A stretch of 64,000 bases of DNA from Streptomyces griseoviridis (GTDB taxonomy: Bacteria; Actinomycetota; Actinomycetes; Streptomycetales; Streptomycetaceae): assembly GCF_005222485.1 (NCBI RefSeq), contig NZ_CP029078.1, positions 3,562,001 to 3,626,000 on the forward strand. The letters run 5' to 3'. The position numbers and the translations under genes were made by a program. Positions 1 through 10,328 of the stretch are shown in pieces; position 1 is the first letter of the stretch; each line of letters starts with the position of its first letter. A model generated the notes under the pieces. It did no database searches and was not told the DNA's origin. It saw only the letters and a program-made list of their open reading frames with translations.

Positions 1-866
1 TCACGTACCAGAATCCGGGGGTGTTCGGCGGGATCGTGCTGGGGCTGCTGGCCGCGTTCTTCTGGGCGCGCTACCACCGCACGCGGCTGGTGGACTGGCT
101 GGGGTTCTTCAACGGGCGGCGGCTGGTGCCGATCATCATGGCGTTCGTGGCGATCGCGGTGGCGGCGGTGTGCCTGTGGGTCTGGCCGCCGATCGGCTAC
201 GCCCTTGAGGCCTTCTCGAACTGGCTCGACGACCTGGGTGCCTGGGGGGCGGGGGTGTTCGGGGTCGCGAACCGGGCGCTGCTCGTGATCGGGCTGCACC
301 AGTTCCTGAACGTGCCCATCTGGTTCCAGTTCGGCAGTTACACCAAGCCGGACGGGACGGTGGTGCACGGGGACATCAACATGTTCCTCGCGGGCGACCC
401 GGACGCCGGGCAGTTCACCTCGGGCTTCTTCCCGATCATGATGTTCGCGCTGCCCGCGGCGGCGCTGGCGATCACGCACTGCGCCCGCCCGGAGCGCCGC
501 AAGGAGATCGGCGGGCTGATGCTGTCGGTGGCGCTGACGTCGTTCGTCACGGGGATCACCGAGCCGCTCGAGTACTCGTTCCTGTTCGTGGCGCCGGCGC
601 TGTACGCGATCCACGCGGTGCTGACGGGGGTGTCGATGGCGGTGACGTGGGGGCTCGGGGTGCACGACGGTTTCAGTTTCTCGGCGGGTCTGATCGACTA
701 CGCGATCAACTGGAACCTGGCGACGAAACCGTGGGCGATCGTGCCGATCGGCCTGTGCTTCGCCGTCGTCTACTACGTGGTCTTCCGGTTCGCGATCACC
801 CGGTTCGATCTGCGGACGCCGGGGCGGGAGCCGGAGGATGCCAGGGAGGACGTCACCAAGGCCTGA
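1..866 (+). CDS. nagE1: PTS sugar transporter EIIC, GlcNAc family (5' truncated by window)
   Basis: Membrane channel subunit of the N-acetylglucosamine phosphotransferase system. The reading frame is already open at base 3 and runs to a TGA at 866, so the start and N-terminal part lie outside the window; the GTG at 21 is internal. The visible 287 residues hold about six hydrophobic segments and the EIIC signature GITEPLEYSFLF. The sequence is closely alike to the full-length EIIC at 1110-2378 over its whole visible length, so the two are tandem paralogues. The pair order (nagE1 then nagE2) matches what I recall for S. coelicolor; the IIB gene nagF is probably just upstream. Symbol assigned from that order and the family. 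Confidence 0.85.
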   Translation, partial: TYQNPGVFGGIVLGLLAAFFWARYHRTRLVDWLGFFNGRRLVPIIMAFVAIAVAAVCLWVWPPIGYALEAFSNWLDDLGAWGAGVFGVANRALLVIGLHQFLNVPIWFQFGSYTKPDGTVVHGDINMFLAGDPDAGQFTSGFFPIMMFALPAAALAITHCARPERRKEIGGLMLSVALTSFVTGITEPLEYSFLFVAPALYAIHAVLTGVSMAVTWGLGVHDGFSFSAGLIDYAINWNLATKPWAIVPIGLCFAVVYYVVFRFAITRFDLRTPGREPEDAREDVTKA

Positions 867-893
867 CAACGGCCTTGCGCCACAGGGGTCTTC

Positions 894-920
894 GGCCCTC
901 CGACCACCGGTCGGGGGGCC
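894..920 (+). terminator. Hairpin terminator after nagE1
   Basis: Inverted repeat GGCCCTCCGACC / GGTCGGGGGGCC with a 3-nt loop and one wobble pair, 28 nt after the nagE1 stop. No clear T-run follows, which is common in Streptomyces. It separates nagE1 from the nagE2 promoter region. Confidence 0.6.
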
Positions 921-1016
921 GTCGTCATGGCCGGGAGTGGCCGGTGCGCGGCCACGGCGGGTAGCGCTCCGGTCGCAGATGTAGCGGGTTCCTTATCCTG
1001 CCTTCATCGTGCTACA

Positions 1017-1049
1017 ACAGGTCTACACCACTAAGTGGTGTAGACCAGA
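1017..1049. promoter_or_regulatory. Two abutting dre (DasR-responsive) sites
   Basis: Positions 1020-1046 form a perfect 27-bp palindrome with 13-bp arms around one central A. Each half is a dre site: ACAGGTCTACACCACT (1017-1032) and, on the opposite strand, TCTGGTCTACACCACT (1034-1049). Each matches the published dre consensus ACTGGTCTAGACCACT at 14 of 16 positions. DasR is the GntR-family repressor of GlcNAc use in Streptomyces and is known to control nagE2. The site lies 60-90 nt upstream of the nagE2 start. Confidence 0.88.
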
Positions 1050-1109
1050 GACGCCGCCGTCCCTCTCCCCCATGGGCTCCGGGCGGCGCCCTGCCCACTG
1101 GAGGAAGTT

Positions 1110-2378
<1,269 letters not shown>

Positions 2379-2404
2379 CCGAGCCGGGCCACCGCACGGC
2401 GTCA

Positions 2405-2452
2405 CACACGGAAGGGCTCCGCGACCCCAGGGTCGCGGAGCCCTTCCGTGTG
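2405..2452. terminator. Bidirectional terminator between convergent genes
   Basis: Perfect inverted repeat with 22-bp arms (2405-2426 and 2431-2452) and a CCAG loop, placed between the stop of nagE2 (+) and the stop of the metallo-hydrolase gene (-), so it can serve both. Confidence 0.85.
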
Positions 2453-2459
2453 CGCGGGC

Positions 2460-3212
2460 TCAGATCTCGTACGTCCTGCGGGGCACCGCCAGCTCCACGG
2501 GACCCTGGAACGCGGTCCGCGCGTCGGCGAGGTTGATCTGCGGGTCCGTCCACGGCGGGATGTGGGTGAGGACCAGCCGCCTGGCGCCCGCGCGGGCCGC
2601 CGACTCCCCCGCCTCGCGGCCGTTGAGGTGCAGGTCGGGGATGTCCTCCTTGCCGTGCGTGAAGGCCGCCTCGCAGAGGAACAGGTCGGTGTCCCGGGCC
2701 AGTTCGTCCAGGGCGGGGCTGACGCCGGTGTCGCCCGAGTACGTCAGGGACCGGCCGCCGTGCTCGACCCGGATGCCGTACGCCTCGACGGGGTGGGCCA
2801 CGCGTTCCGTGTGCACCGTGAACGGGCCGATGTCGAAGGTGGACGGCTTGACCGTGTGGAAGTCGAAGACCTCGCTCATCGAGGAGGCCGAAGGGGTGTC
2901 GGCGTAGGCGGTGGTCAGCCGGTGCTCGGTGCCCTCGGGTCCGTAGACCGGGATCGGGTCGCAGCGGCCGCCGTCGTGCCGGTAGTAGCGCGCCACGAAG
3001 TAGGCGCACATGTCGATGCAGTGGTCGGCGTGCAGATGGCTGAGGAAGATCGCGTCGAGGTCGTAGAGACCGCAGTGGCGCTGCAACTCGCCCAGGGCGC
3101 CGTTGCCCATGTCGAGAAGCAGCCGGAAGCCGTCGGCCTCTAGGAGGTAGCTCGAACAGGCCGATTCCACGGACGGGAACGACCCCGAGCAGCCGACGAC
3201 GGTGAGCTTCAT
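2460..3212 (-). CDS. MBL-fold metallo-hydrolase
   Basis: Cytosolic metallo-beta-lactamase-fold hydrolase of 250 residues, with no signal peptide. The metal motif HxHxDH is clear as HLHADH at residues 59-64. Later metal-ligand segments include the GDTG motif (YSGDTG) and a C-terminal histidine in LTHIPPW. The start at 3212 (ATG, protein beginning MKLTVVGCSGS) is chosen because GGAGG lies about 10 nt upstream; the frame is open further upstream but that part reads as low-complexity non-protein. The family includes RNase Z-like and cyclic-nucleotide phosphodiesterase-like enzymes, and the exact substrate cannot be told from sequence. It stands alone, convergent with nagE2. Confidence 0.85.
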   Translation of the reverse strand: MKLTVVGCSGSFPSVESACSSYLLEADGFRLLLDMGNGALGELQRHCGLYDLDAIFLSHLHADHCIDMCAYFVARYYRHDGGRCDPIPVYGPEGTEHRLTTAYADTPSASSMSEVFDFHTVKPSTFDIGPFTVHTERVAHPVEAYGIRVEHGGRSLTYSGDTGVSPALDELARDTDLFLCEAAFTHGKEDIPDLHLNGREAGESAARAGARRLVLTHIPPWTDPQINLADARTAFQGPVELAVPRRTYEI

Positions 3213-3461
3213 AAAGCAGAAACCTCCGCTGGCGGGAAGACCCGGAAGATCCAAGAACCGGACGATCCGGAAGGTCGGGGATTGGGGCATCGGGGGTCGT
3301 GCGGTCCGTCGAGCGTAAGGCGCGAAACCCGCGGCGGCTCCTTCGCCAAGGGCTGTTGTGGGCGAACTCACCTGTGCTGTCACCGGTTCGGCTGGAAGCG
3401 GGGCGGTGGGGGCGCGCGGGTGGTTGCGCGCCGCCCCACGCACGCCGGTACGGTCGTCCGC

Positions 3462-3917
3462 ATGACTACGTCCTGGTGGTTGGCGCTTGCCGCGGTCGTC
3501 CTGCTCGCCCTGATCGCCGCGCTCGTCGACGGCTGGGGGCGGGGGCGGCGGCCCGCGCGCGGACGGACCCGGCCGCCGGGCCGGCCGGAGCGGCGCGGCG
3601 CCGGCGAGCGGCCGAGGCCCGCCGAGATCTGGTGGGCGAACGTGCCGTTCGAGGACGGTCCCGGCGCCAAGGACCGGCCGTGCCTGGTCCTGGCGGTGCG
3701 CGGTGGCCGGGCGACCGTCGTGAAGATCACCAGCAAGCATCACGAGGAGCGGCCGGGGGTGCTCGCGCTGCCCGCGGGCACGGTGGGCGACGCGCGGGGC
3801 CGGGCGAGCTTCCTGGAGACGGACGAGCTGCGTCAGGTGCCGGTGCGGGAGTTCAGGCGGCGGGTGGGCGAGGTGGACCCGGCCCTGTGGGACCAGGTCC
3901 TGCGACTCACCCGCTGA
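3462..3917 (+). CDS. Membrane-anchored PemK/MazF-like protein
   Basis: Protein of 151 residues. Residues 4-22 are a strongly hydrophobic helix, followed by a short Arg/Pro/Gly-rich linker (about 23-52). A PemK/MazF-type domain then runs from about 53 to the end: AEIWWANVPFEDGPGAKDRPCLVL matches the GEIWLVxFP...KxRPxLVL pattern of the family, split here at the linker-facing strand. Family members are mostly ribosome-independent endoribonuclease toxins, but no antitoxin gene is adjacent: the flanking genes are a hydrolase and cysM, both on the other strand. A house-keeping or membrane-tethered RNA role is therefore possible. The start ATG 3462 is chosen because it begins the hydrophobic helix. 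Confidence 0.75.
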   Translation: MTTSWWLALAAVVLLALIAALVDGWGRGRRPARGRTRPPGRPERRGAGERPRPAEIWWANVPFEDGPGAKDRPCLVLAVRGGRATVVKITSKHHEERPGVLALPAGTVGDARGRASFLETDELRQVPVREFRRRVGEVDPALWDQVLRLTR

Positions 3918-4002
3918 CCGTGTGCTCGGCGGTGCCGTGACGTCGCGGTGCCGCGGTGTCGCGACGCGGTGACGTCGCGGTGTCACGGCCCGCCGGTGCG
4001 GC

Positions 4003-4959
<957 letters not shown>

Positions 4960-5238
4960 TCAGGCCGAGCCGCCGGCGACGGCCGGCAGGATCGTGACGG
5001 TGTCGCCGTCGGCGAGTTTGGTGTTGATGCCGTCGACGAAGCGGACGTCCTCGTCGTTCAGGTAGACGTTGACGAAGCGGCGCAGCTGGCCGTTCTCGAC
5101 GATCCGGGCCTGGATGCCGGGGTGGGCGCTCTCCAGGGCCGTGAAGAGGTCGGCGAGGGTCTCGCCCTGGCCCTCCACCGCCTTCTGCCCGTCGGTGTAC
5201 TGGCGGAGGATGGTGGGGATGCGGACCTCGATGGCCAT
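4960..5238 (-). CDS. cysO: Sulfur-carrier protein CysO (MoaD/ThiS family)
   Basis: Ubiquitin-fold sulfur carrier, 92 residues. It begins MAIEVRIPTILRQYTDGQK and ends AVAGGSA. Carriers of this family act as a C-terminal -GG thiocarboxylate; here two extra residues (Ser-Ala) follow the GG, so removal of the tail would be needed before activation. The JAMM protease gene mec in the same operon is an obvious candidate, and tail removal by such proteases is known for related carriers. The start at 5238 has GGAG 8 nt upstream; the longer frame to 5349 has no ribosome-binding site. Confidence 0.9.
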   Translation of the reverse strand: MAIEVRIPTILRQYTDGQKAVEGQGETLADLFTALESAHPGIQARIVENGQLRRFVNVYLNDEDVRFVDGINTKLADGDTVTILPAVAGGSA

Positions 5239-5321
5239 GGTTGCGGCTCCTGTCGAAAGGATGGGAAGGGTGGGCGCACGGCGCTCCGCCGCGCCACTCG
5301 GGCCTGCGGCGGCGGGGTACG

Positions 5322-5417
5322 TCAACAGATGGCGCTGTTCAGCCTGCACAGATCGACGTGCAGCCGCGCCACGAGCAGGGCGCCCGGCGTCTTCTCGCTC
5401 ACGTCGTTCAGAACCAT
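5322..5417 (-). CDS. Short leader peptide ending in Cys upstream of cysO
   Basis: A 31-codon frame, ATG at 5417 and TGA at 5322-5324, lying in the mec-cysO gap and too short for usual gene callers. Its C-terminal half, RLHVDLCRLNSAIC, has the pattern (R-x-H-[VI]-D-L-x-R-[LV]-x-S-x-x-C) found in short putative leader peptides in front of sulfur-assimilation genes in actinobacteria. The last sense codon and an internal codon are both Cys. The 83 nt between its stop and cysO can form a GC-rich stem (CCGCCGC / GCGGCGG), so cysteine-dependent attenuation is a reasonable inference. No strong ribosome-binding site is visible; a GTG start at codon 6 is an alternative. Confidence 0.6.
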   Translation of the reverse strand: MVLNDVSEKTPGALLVARLHVDLCRLNSAIC

Positions 5418-5496
5418 GGGTTCATCGTATCGATTCCCGGCCGGGGCCCCGGAGTGTGATCTCACGCTTCGGACCGAATTCATCCACGGTACGAGA

Positions 5497-5919
5497 TCAG
5501 TACGCCTCGACGACGGTGATCTCCTCCTCCGTCACCACGCCCTCCACGATCCGGTACGAACGGAACTGGAAGTCGCCGAACCCGTCGGTGTCCGCGGTGG
5601 AGACGATGACGTAGTGGGCCTGGGGCTCGTTGGCGTAGGAGATGTCGGTGCGGGAGGGGTACGCCTCGGTCGCGGTGTGCGAGTGGTAGACGACGATCGC
5701 CTCCTCGTCGCGGTCCCACATCTCGTCGTGGAGTCTCTTGTGCTCGGTGTCGTCGAACTTGTAGAAGGTCGGGGACCGTTCGGCGTTGAGCATCCGCACG
5801 TACCGCTCGGGGCGGTCGGAGCCTTCGGGGCCCGCGATGATCCCGCACGCCTCGTCGGGGTGGTCCTCGCGCGCGTGGGCGACGATCCGGTCGTACAGGG
5901 CCTGGGTGAGGGTCAGCAT
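5497..5919 (-). CDS. mec: JAMM/M67 metalloprotease acting on CysO
   Basis: Zinc-dependent Mov34/MPN/PAD-1 family peptidase of 140 residues. The JAMM motif is complete: E23 in HPDEACG, H79 and H81 in YHSHTATEAYPS, and D92 in SRTDIS. In M. tuberculosis, Mec+ releases cysteine from the CysO-Cys adduct made by CysM. Here it would do the same and may also trim the -SA tail of CysO. It is first in the mec-leader-cysO-cysM unit, about 80 nt ahead of the leader peptide. ATG start 5919. The symbol follows the mycobacterial operon. Confidence 0.88.
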   Translation of the reverse strand: MLTLTQALYDRIVAHAREDHPDEACGIIAGPEGSDRPERYVRMLNAERSPTFYKFDDTEHKRLHDEMWDRDEEAIVVYHSHTATEAYPSRTDISYANEPQAHYVIVSTADTDGFGDFQFRSYRIVEGVVTEEEITVVEAY

Positions 5920-5939
5920 GCGGGCAAGGATAAGCAGAC

Positions 5940-5976
5940 GGGCCGTCCCGTACCGAGGGGTGGTACGGGACGGCCC
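5940..5976 (-). terminator. Terminator of the amino-acid permease gene
   Basis: Perfect inverted repeat with 15-bp arms GGGCCGTCCCGTACC / GGTACGGGACGGCCC and a 7-nt loop, 22 nt after the permease stop and just before the mec start. Confidence 0.8.
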
Positions 5977-5998
5977 GGATGCCGGACGTCGGGGCGGG

Positions 5999-7444
5999 TC
6001 AGCCGACCTTCTGCGGCTGCTCCGGCTGCTCGGCGGGCGGGTCGCGGCGCTCGGTGACCGCCGGGTTGCGGCTCTTGAGGACCGTCCAGCCGATGCCGAG
6101 GGCGACGGCCCAGCCGGCCATCACGTAGAGGCAGACGCGGGCGTCGGCGTCGTAGGCGATCAGGCAGGTGACGAAGAGGAGGAAGGCGATGGCGATGTAG
6201 CTGCACACCGAGCCGCCGGGGGCCGGGAAGGACGAGGCGGGCAGCCGGCCCGCGACCACCGCGCGGCGGTACAGGACATGGCTGATCAGGATCATCAGCC
6301 AGGTCCAGATACCGGCCGCGGTGGCGACCGAGGTGACGTAGCCGAACGCCTTCTCCGGGACGACGTAGTTCAGGATCACGCCGATGCCCATGAAGAGGAC
6401 GGAGACCGTGATACCGAAGGCGGGCGCCTTGGTGCCGGACAGCTTGCGGAAGCGGGCCGGGGCCTCGCCGTTGGCGGCGAGGTTGCGCAGCATCCGGCCG
6501 GTCGAGTACATGCCGGAGTTGCAGGAGGAGAGGGCCGCGGTGAGGACGACGAAGTTGACGATGCCGGCGCCGGCCGGGATGCCGATCTTCGCGAAGGCCT
6601 CGACGAACGGGCTGACGCCCGGCGCGAACTCCGTCCACTTCACGACGCAGAGGATGACGGTGAGGGCGCCGACGTAGAAGAGGGCGATGCGCCAGGGCAG
6701 CGTGTTGATGGCCTTGGGGAGGGTCTTCTCCGGGTTCTCCGACTCGCCCGCCGTGACGCCGACCAGTTCGACGGCGAGGTAGGCGAACATGACGCCCTGG
6801 AGGGTCATCAGGGACGAGCCGATGCCCTTGGGGAAGAACCCGTCGAACTCCCAGAGGTTGGAGACGGCGGCGGTGTCGCCGGCGCTGCTGAAGCCGAAGG
6901 TGAGGACGCCGAGGCCGATCACGATCATGCCGATCAGGGCGGTGACCTTGACCATGGAGAACCAGAACTCCAGCTCCCCGAAGACCTTCACGGAGATCAG
7001 GTTGACCCCGAAGAGGACCACGAGGAAGACCAGCGCGGTCACCCACTGCGGGACGGCGGGGAACCAGTAGTGGACGTAGATCGCGGCGGCCGTCAGTTCG
7101 GCCATGCCGGTGACGACCCACATCAGCCAGTAGGTCCAGCCGGTGAAGTAGCCGAAGAAGGGGCCGAGGAACTCACGGGAGTACTCGGCGAAGGAGCCCG
7201 AGACCGGGCGGTACAGCAGCAGTTCGCCGAGCGCCCGCATGATGAAGAAGATGATCGCGCCCGCGAGCGCGTACATGAGGATGAGGCTGGGGCCTGCCTT
7301 GGCGATGTTCGCCCCGGCGCCGAGGAAGAGACCGACGCCGATGGCGCCGCCGATCGCGATCATCTGGACCTGGCGGCTGCCGAGTCCCCGTTCGTACCCC
7401 TCTTCCTCGGGGGTGCGTTCCGTGTCGACCTGAGCGGAGGTCAT
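5999..7444 (-). CDS. Amino-acid permease, APC superfamily
   Basis: Inner-membrane amino-acid:proton symporter with 481 residues and about 12 hydrophobic segments. The N-terminal signature IAIGGAIGVGLFLGAG followed by GPSLILMYALAG and MRALGEL is typical of the AAT subfamily (AnsP, CycA, GabP, LysP relatives). Substrate cannot be fixed from sequence; asparagine/D-serine/GABA-type transport is most likely. The ends are hydrophilic (acidic N-terminus, Pro/Gln-rich C-terminus). ATG start at 7444. Monocistronic: its own terminator follows and a 465-bp untranslated region precedes it. Confidence 0.88.
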   Translation of the reverse strand: MTSAQVDTERTPEEEGYERGLGSRQVQMIAIGGAIGVGLFLGAGANIAKAGPSLILMYALAGAIIFFIMRALGELLLYRPVSGSFAEYSREFLGPFFGYFTGWTYWLMWVVTGMAELTAAAIYVHYWFPAVPQWVTALVFLVVLFGVNLISVKVFGELEFWFSMVKVTALIGMIVIGLGVLTFGFSSAGDTAAVSNLWEFDGFFPKGIGSSLMTLQGVMFAYLAVELVGVTAGESENPEKTLPKAINTLPWRIALFYVGALTVILCVVKWTEFAPGVSPFVEAFAKIGIPAGAGIVNFVVLTAALSSCNSGMYSTGRMLRNLAANGEAPARFRKLSGTKAPAFGITVSVLFMGIGVILNYVVPEKAFGYVTSVATAAGIWTWLMILISHVLYRRAVVAGRLPASSFPAPGGSVCSYIAIAFLLFVTCLIAYDADARVCLYVMAGWAVALGIGWTVLKSRNPAVTERRDPPAEQPEQPQKVG

Positions 7445-7909
7445 GTCTGTGGTGCGCCTTTCTCCATTCCGACCCGTGGCCTCTCGTCGGCCCGTGATCG
7501 GATTCGATCCCCCCGGATTGATGGAGTTGAGCGGCCTCCTCCGAGCCCGCTCGTGCCTGGCCGACGGTCATCGGCTCGGTGGCGCACCCGGCCGGACATG
7601 GGTGGTGTCCGCCGGGCGATCGAGAAGATTTATCACGCTCGCAACAATGATCGACGGGAGCGGATGTGGCGCACACCACAGAGAGAAGCGGACAAAAAGC
7701 ACCGCCGTGGACCATAGCGGTCGACGGCGGTGACGGGATCGTTATCCGGATTTGAGTGTCCTCTGAGCGAACCGACCGGAGCGGATTCCCTCAGTTTCCC
7801 CGGACTCCCCCGGCCCCCCGGATTCCCCCGGACTCCTCGGACGCACAGGACTCGACGGGTCCAGCCCGTGCCAGTGCGGCCGGATGGATCAGGGGTCAGG
7901 GATCAGGTG
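7445..7909. other. 465-bp intergenic region
   Basis: No credible gene. It holds the upstream region of the permease (the A/T-richer stretch at 7620-7700 is the likely promoter area) and, next to the DUF2017 end, a terminator described separately. Confidence 0.6.
7694..7731 (-). terminator. Intrinsic terminator of the clpS-DUF2017 operon
   Basis: Stem ACCGCCGT / ACGGCGGT (7701-7708 and 7724-7731) followed on the minus strand by GC and five T residues (7694-7698). This is one of the few hairpins in the window with a real T-run. It is about 180 nt past the DUF2017 stop. Confidence 0.7.
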
Positions 7910-8515
7910 TCAGGGCAGCAGGGTGGCCACCAGGGTCTCCTGGAGCCCGCCGAGCCAGAGGTAGGCCATCACCATCGGCTTGCGCGGGTCCTCGTCGGGG
8001 AGTCCGTAGAGGGCGTCGGTGTCGTCCTCGGCGGTGATGTCGAGGCGGGCGCCGATCGCGAGACGCAGGTCGTTCAGGGCGGTCAGCCACTGCCGCGACT
8101 CCTGCGGGGTCAGCTTCAGGATCGCGCCGCCGTCACCCGCCGGGGTCAGCGAGTCGAGGCTGCGGATCACCGCGAGGGCGTTCTCCCGCTTGCCCGCCCG
8201 CAGGTCGTTCTCGGTGTAGCGGCGGAACTCGGCGGAGTGCGCGAGCCGCTCCTCGGCCTGCGCGGGCGAGTCGGGCGCGCGCTCGGGGTCGCCGTAGGCG
8301 TCGGGGAAGAGCCGGCGCAGCACCGGGTCCTCGGGCGGCTCGGTCGGGCCGTCGGCGAACAGCTCGGCGAGCGGGTCGTCGGGGGCGTCCTCGGCGGGCC
8401 CGGGGCCGATCAGTTCGAGGAGCTGGACGGCGAGCGAGCGGATGATGGAGATCTCGACGTCGTCGAGGGCCACGGCGGCGCCGCCGCCCGAGGTCGGTTC
8501 GAAGTGTCCTGGCAT
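7910..8515 (-). CDS. DUF2017 protein, ClpS partner gene
   Basis: Soluble protein of 201 residues with a DUF2017-type sequence: acidic Pro/Asp-rich middle (about residues 40-85), then a helical C-terminal part with LTPQESRQWLTALNDLRLAIGARL and GLPDEDPRKPMVMAYLWLGGLQE. It has no known enzymatic motif. In actinobacteria this gene is regularly found just downstream of clpS, as here (40-nt gap, same strand), so a role linked to Clp proteolysis is inferred and not shown. ATG start 8515 (MPGHFEP). Confidence 0.8.
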   Translation of the reverse strand: MPGHFEPTSGGGAAVALDDVEISIIRSLAVQLLELIGPGPAEDAPDDPLAELFADGPTEPPEDPVLRRLFPDAYGDPERAPDSPAQAEERLAHSAEFRRYTENDLRAGKRENALAVIRSLDSLTPAGDGGAILKLTPQESRQWLTALNDLRLAIGARLDITAEDDTDALYGLPDEDPRKPMVMAYLWLGGLQETLVATLLP

Positions 8516-8555
8516 GGAGGCGGTCGCTACTCCCGGTCCTGCTGGCTGGTGCGGG

Positions 8556-8873
8556 TCATTTCCGGTCCTGCTGGAGCGTGGCCCACAGACCGTAGCCATG
8601 CATGGCCTGGACGTCCCGCTCCATCTCCTCGCGGCTGCCGCTGGAGACCACCGCCCGGCCCTTGTGGTGCACGTCGAGCATGAGCTTGGTGGCCTTGTCC
8701 TTGGAGTAGTGGAAGTACGTCTGGAAGACGTACGTCACATAGCTCATGAGGTTGACGGGGTCGTTGTGGACGATCGTGACCCAGGGGACGTCCGGCTCGG
8801 GGACGGCGAAGACCTCCTCCGCCGGCTCGGTCCGTTCGGTCTCTAGGGGAGCGGGTGACGTCACAGGGCCCAT
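8556..8873 (-). CDS. clpS: ATP-dependent Clp protease adaptor ClpS
   Basis: N-end-rule adaptor that delivers substrates to ClpC/ClpA. It has 105 residues: a flexible, acidic N-terminal tail and then the ClpS core with [20 protein letters not shown], where the conserved Asn-Asp pair binds the substrate N-terminus. [17 protein letters not shown] follows. ATG 8873 is used; an in-frame ATG at 8885 is the alternative and neither has a strong ribosome-binding site. First gene of a two-gene operon with DUF2017 and divergent from pncB. Confidence 0.92.
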   Translation of the reverse strand: MGPVTSPAPLETERTEPAEEVFAVPEPDVPWVTIVHNDPVNLMSYVTYVFQTYFHYSKDKATKLMLDVHHKGRAVVSSGSREEMERDVQAMHGYGLWATLQQDRK

Positions 8874-8981
8874 GCTGCCACGCATCCCGGAAATCGTCAC
8901 ACCGACGAAAAGGGAGTAGCATCCCCAGCCGTGCCCCCCGCACCGGGGGGAGACCGGCGAGTCATGGCTAGGAGAGTTGTC

Positions 8982-10328
8982 GTGGATGTAGCGGACCTTG
9001 GGCTGCCGGTGGACGTTCCCTCCACGGCCCTGTTCACGGACCAGTACGAGCTGACGATGCTCCAGGCGGCCCTGAAGGCGGGCACCGCCGAGCGGCGCAG
9101 CGTCTTCGAGGTCTTCACCCGGCGGCTGCCCGAGGGGCGGCGCTACGGCGTGCTCGCGGGCACCGGACGGGTCCTGGACGCCGTCGAGAACTTCCGTTTC
9201 GACCCGGACGTGCTCGGGTTCCTGCGCGAGCGGGACATCGTCGACGGGCCGACCCTCGAATGGCTCGCGTCCTACCGCTTCAGCGGTGACATCTGGGGCT
9301 ATCCGGAGGGCGAGGTGTACTTCCCCGGCTCGCCCGTGCTGCGGGTGGAGGGCTCCTTCGCCGAGTGCGTGCTCCTGGAGACGGTGATCCTCTCCGTCCT
9401 CAACCACGACTCGGCGATCGCCGCGGCGGCCTCCCGGATGTCCTCGGCAGCGGGTGGCCGCCCGCTGATCGAGATGGGCGCCCGCCGCACCCACGAGCTG
9501 GCCGCGGTGGCCGCCGCGCGCGCCGCCTATGTCGGCGGCTTCGCCACCACCTCCGACCTGGCGGCCGGTTTCCGCTACGGCATCCCGACGGTGGGCACCT
9601 CGGCGCACGCCTTCACCCTGCTGCACGACCACGAGCGGGACGCCTTCCGCGCGCAGGTCGACTCGCTGGGCCGGGGCACCACGCTTCTGGTGGACACCTA
9701 CGACGTCGCGGAGGCGGTCAGGACGGCGGTGGAGGTCGCCGGGCCGGACCTCGGCGCCGTCCGGATCGACTCGGGTGACCTGCTGCTGGTCGCGCACCGG
9801 GTGCGCCAGCAGCTCGACGCGATGGGCGCGACCGGCACCAGGATCGTCGTGACCTCGGACCTCGACGAGTACGCCATCGCGTCGCTCGCGGCGGCACCGG
9901 TGGACGCGTACGGGGTGGGCACCCAGCTGGTGACCGGCTCGGGGCACCCGACCTGCTCGATGGTCTACAAGCTGGTCGCGCGCGCCGAGTCCGCCGACCC
10001 GAAGGCGCCGCTGGTGCCGGTGGCGAAGAAGTCCACCGGCGGCAAGACGTCGATGGGCGGCCGCAAGTGGGCGGCGCGCCGCCTGGACGCGGACGGCGTC
10101 GCGGAGGCGGAGGTCGTCGGCACCGGTCAGGTACCCGCCGACCTCGCGGACCGCCAGCTCCTGGTCGAGCTGGTCAAGGGCGGCACGGTGGTGACCCGCG
10201 AGCCACTGGACACCGTCCGAGACCGCCACACGAGGGCCCGCGCGGGCCTGCCCCTGTCGGCGACGCAGCTCTCCCGAGGGGAGCCGGTCCTCCCGACGGA
10301 GTACGTGCAGGGCGACACGGGGGCTTGA
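8982..10328 (+). CDS. pncB: Nicotinate phosphoribosyltransferase
   Basis: NAD salvage enzyme that joins nicotinate and PRPP to give nicotinate mononucleotide. It has 448 residues with [18 protein letters not shown] near the start, a family hallmark, then the PRPP/phosphate-binding part with IDSGDLL and GVGTQLVTG. The GTG start at 8982 is chosen because AGGAG at 8970-8974 is ideally spaced; the GTG at 8931 lacks this. Divergent from clpS with a shared 108-nt promoter region. pncA, the previous step in salvage, lies 741 bp downstream on the same strand. Confidence 0.93.
   Translation: MDVADLGLPVDVPSTALFTDQYELTMLQAALKAGTAERRSVFEVFTRRLPEGRRYGVLAGTGRVLDAVENFRFDPDVLGFLRERDIVDGPTLEWLASYRFSGDIWGYPEGEVYFPGSPVLRVEGSFAECVLLETVILSVLNHDSAIAAAASRMSSAAGGRPLIEMGARRTHELAAVAAARAAYVGGFATTSDLAAGFRYGIPTVGTSAHAFTLLHDHERDAFRAQVDSLGRGTTLLVDTYDVAEAVRTAVEVAGPDLGAVRIDSGDLLLVAHRVRQQLDAMGATGTRIVVTSDLDEYAIASLAAAPVDAYGVGTQLVTGSGHPTCSMVYKLVARAESADPKAPLVPVAKKSTGGKTSMGGRKWAARRLDADGVAEAEVVGTGQVPADLADRQLLVELVKGGTVVTREPLDTVRDRHTRARAGLPLSATQLSRGEPVLPTEYVQGDTGA

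Noticed and set aside
5786..7717. 643-codon plus-strand frame opposite the permease
   Set aside because: Highly charged Glu/Asp/Gly composition typical of the antisense of a membrane-protein gene in high-GC DNA.
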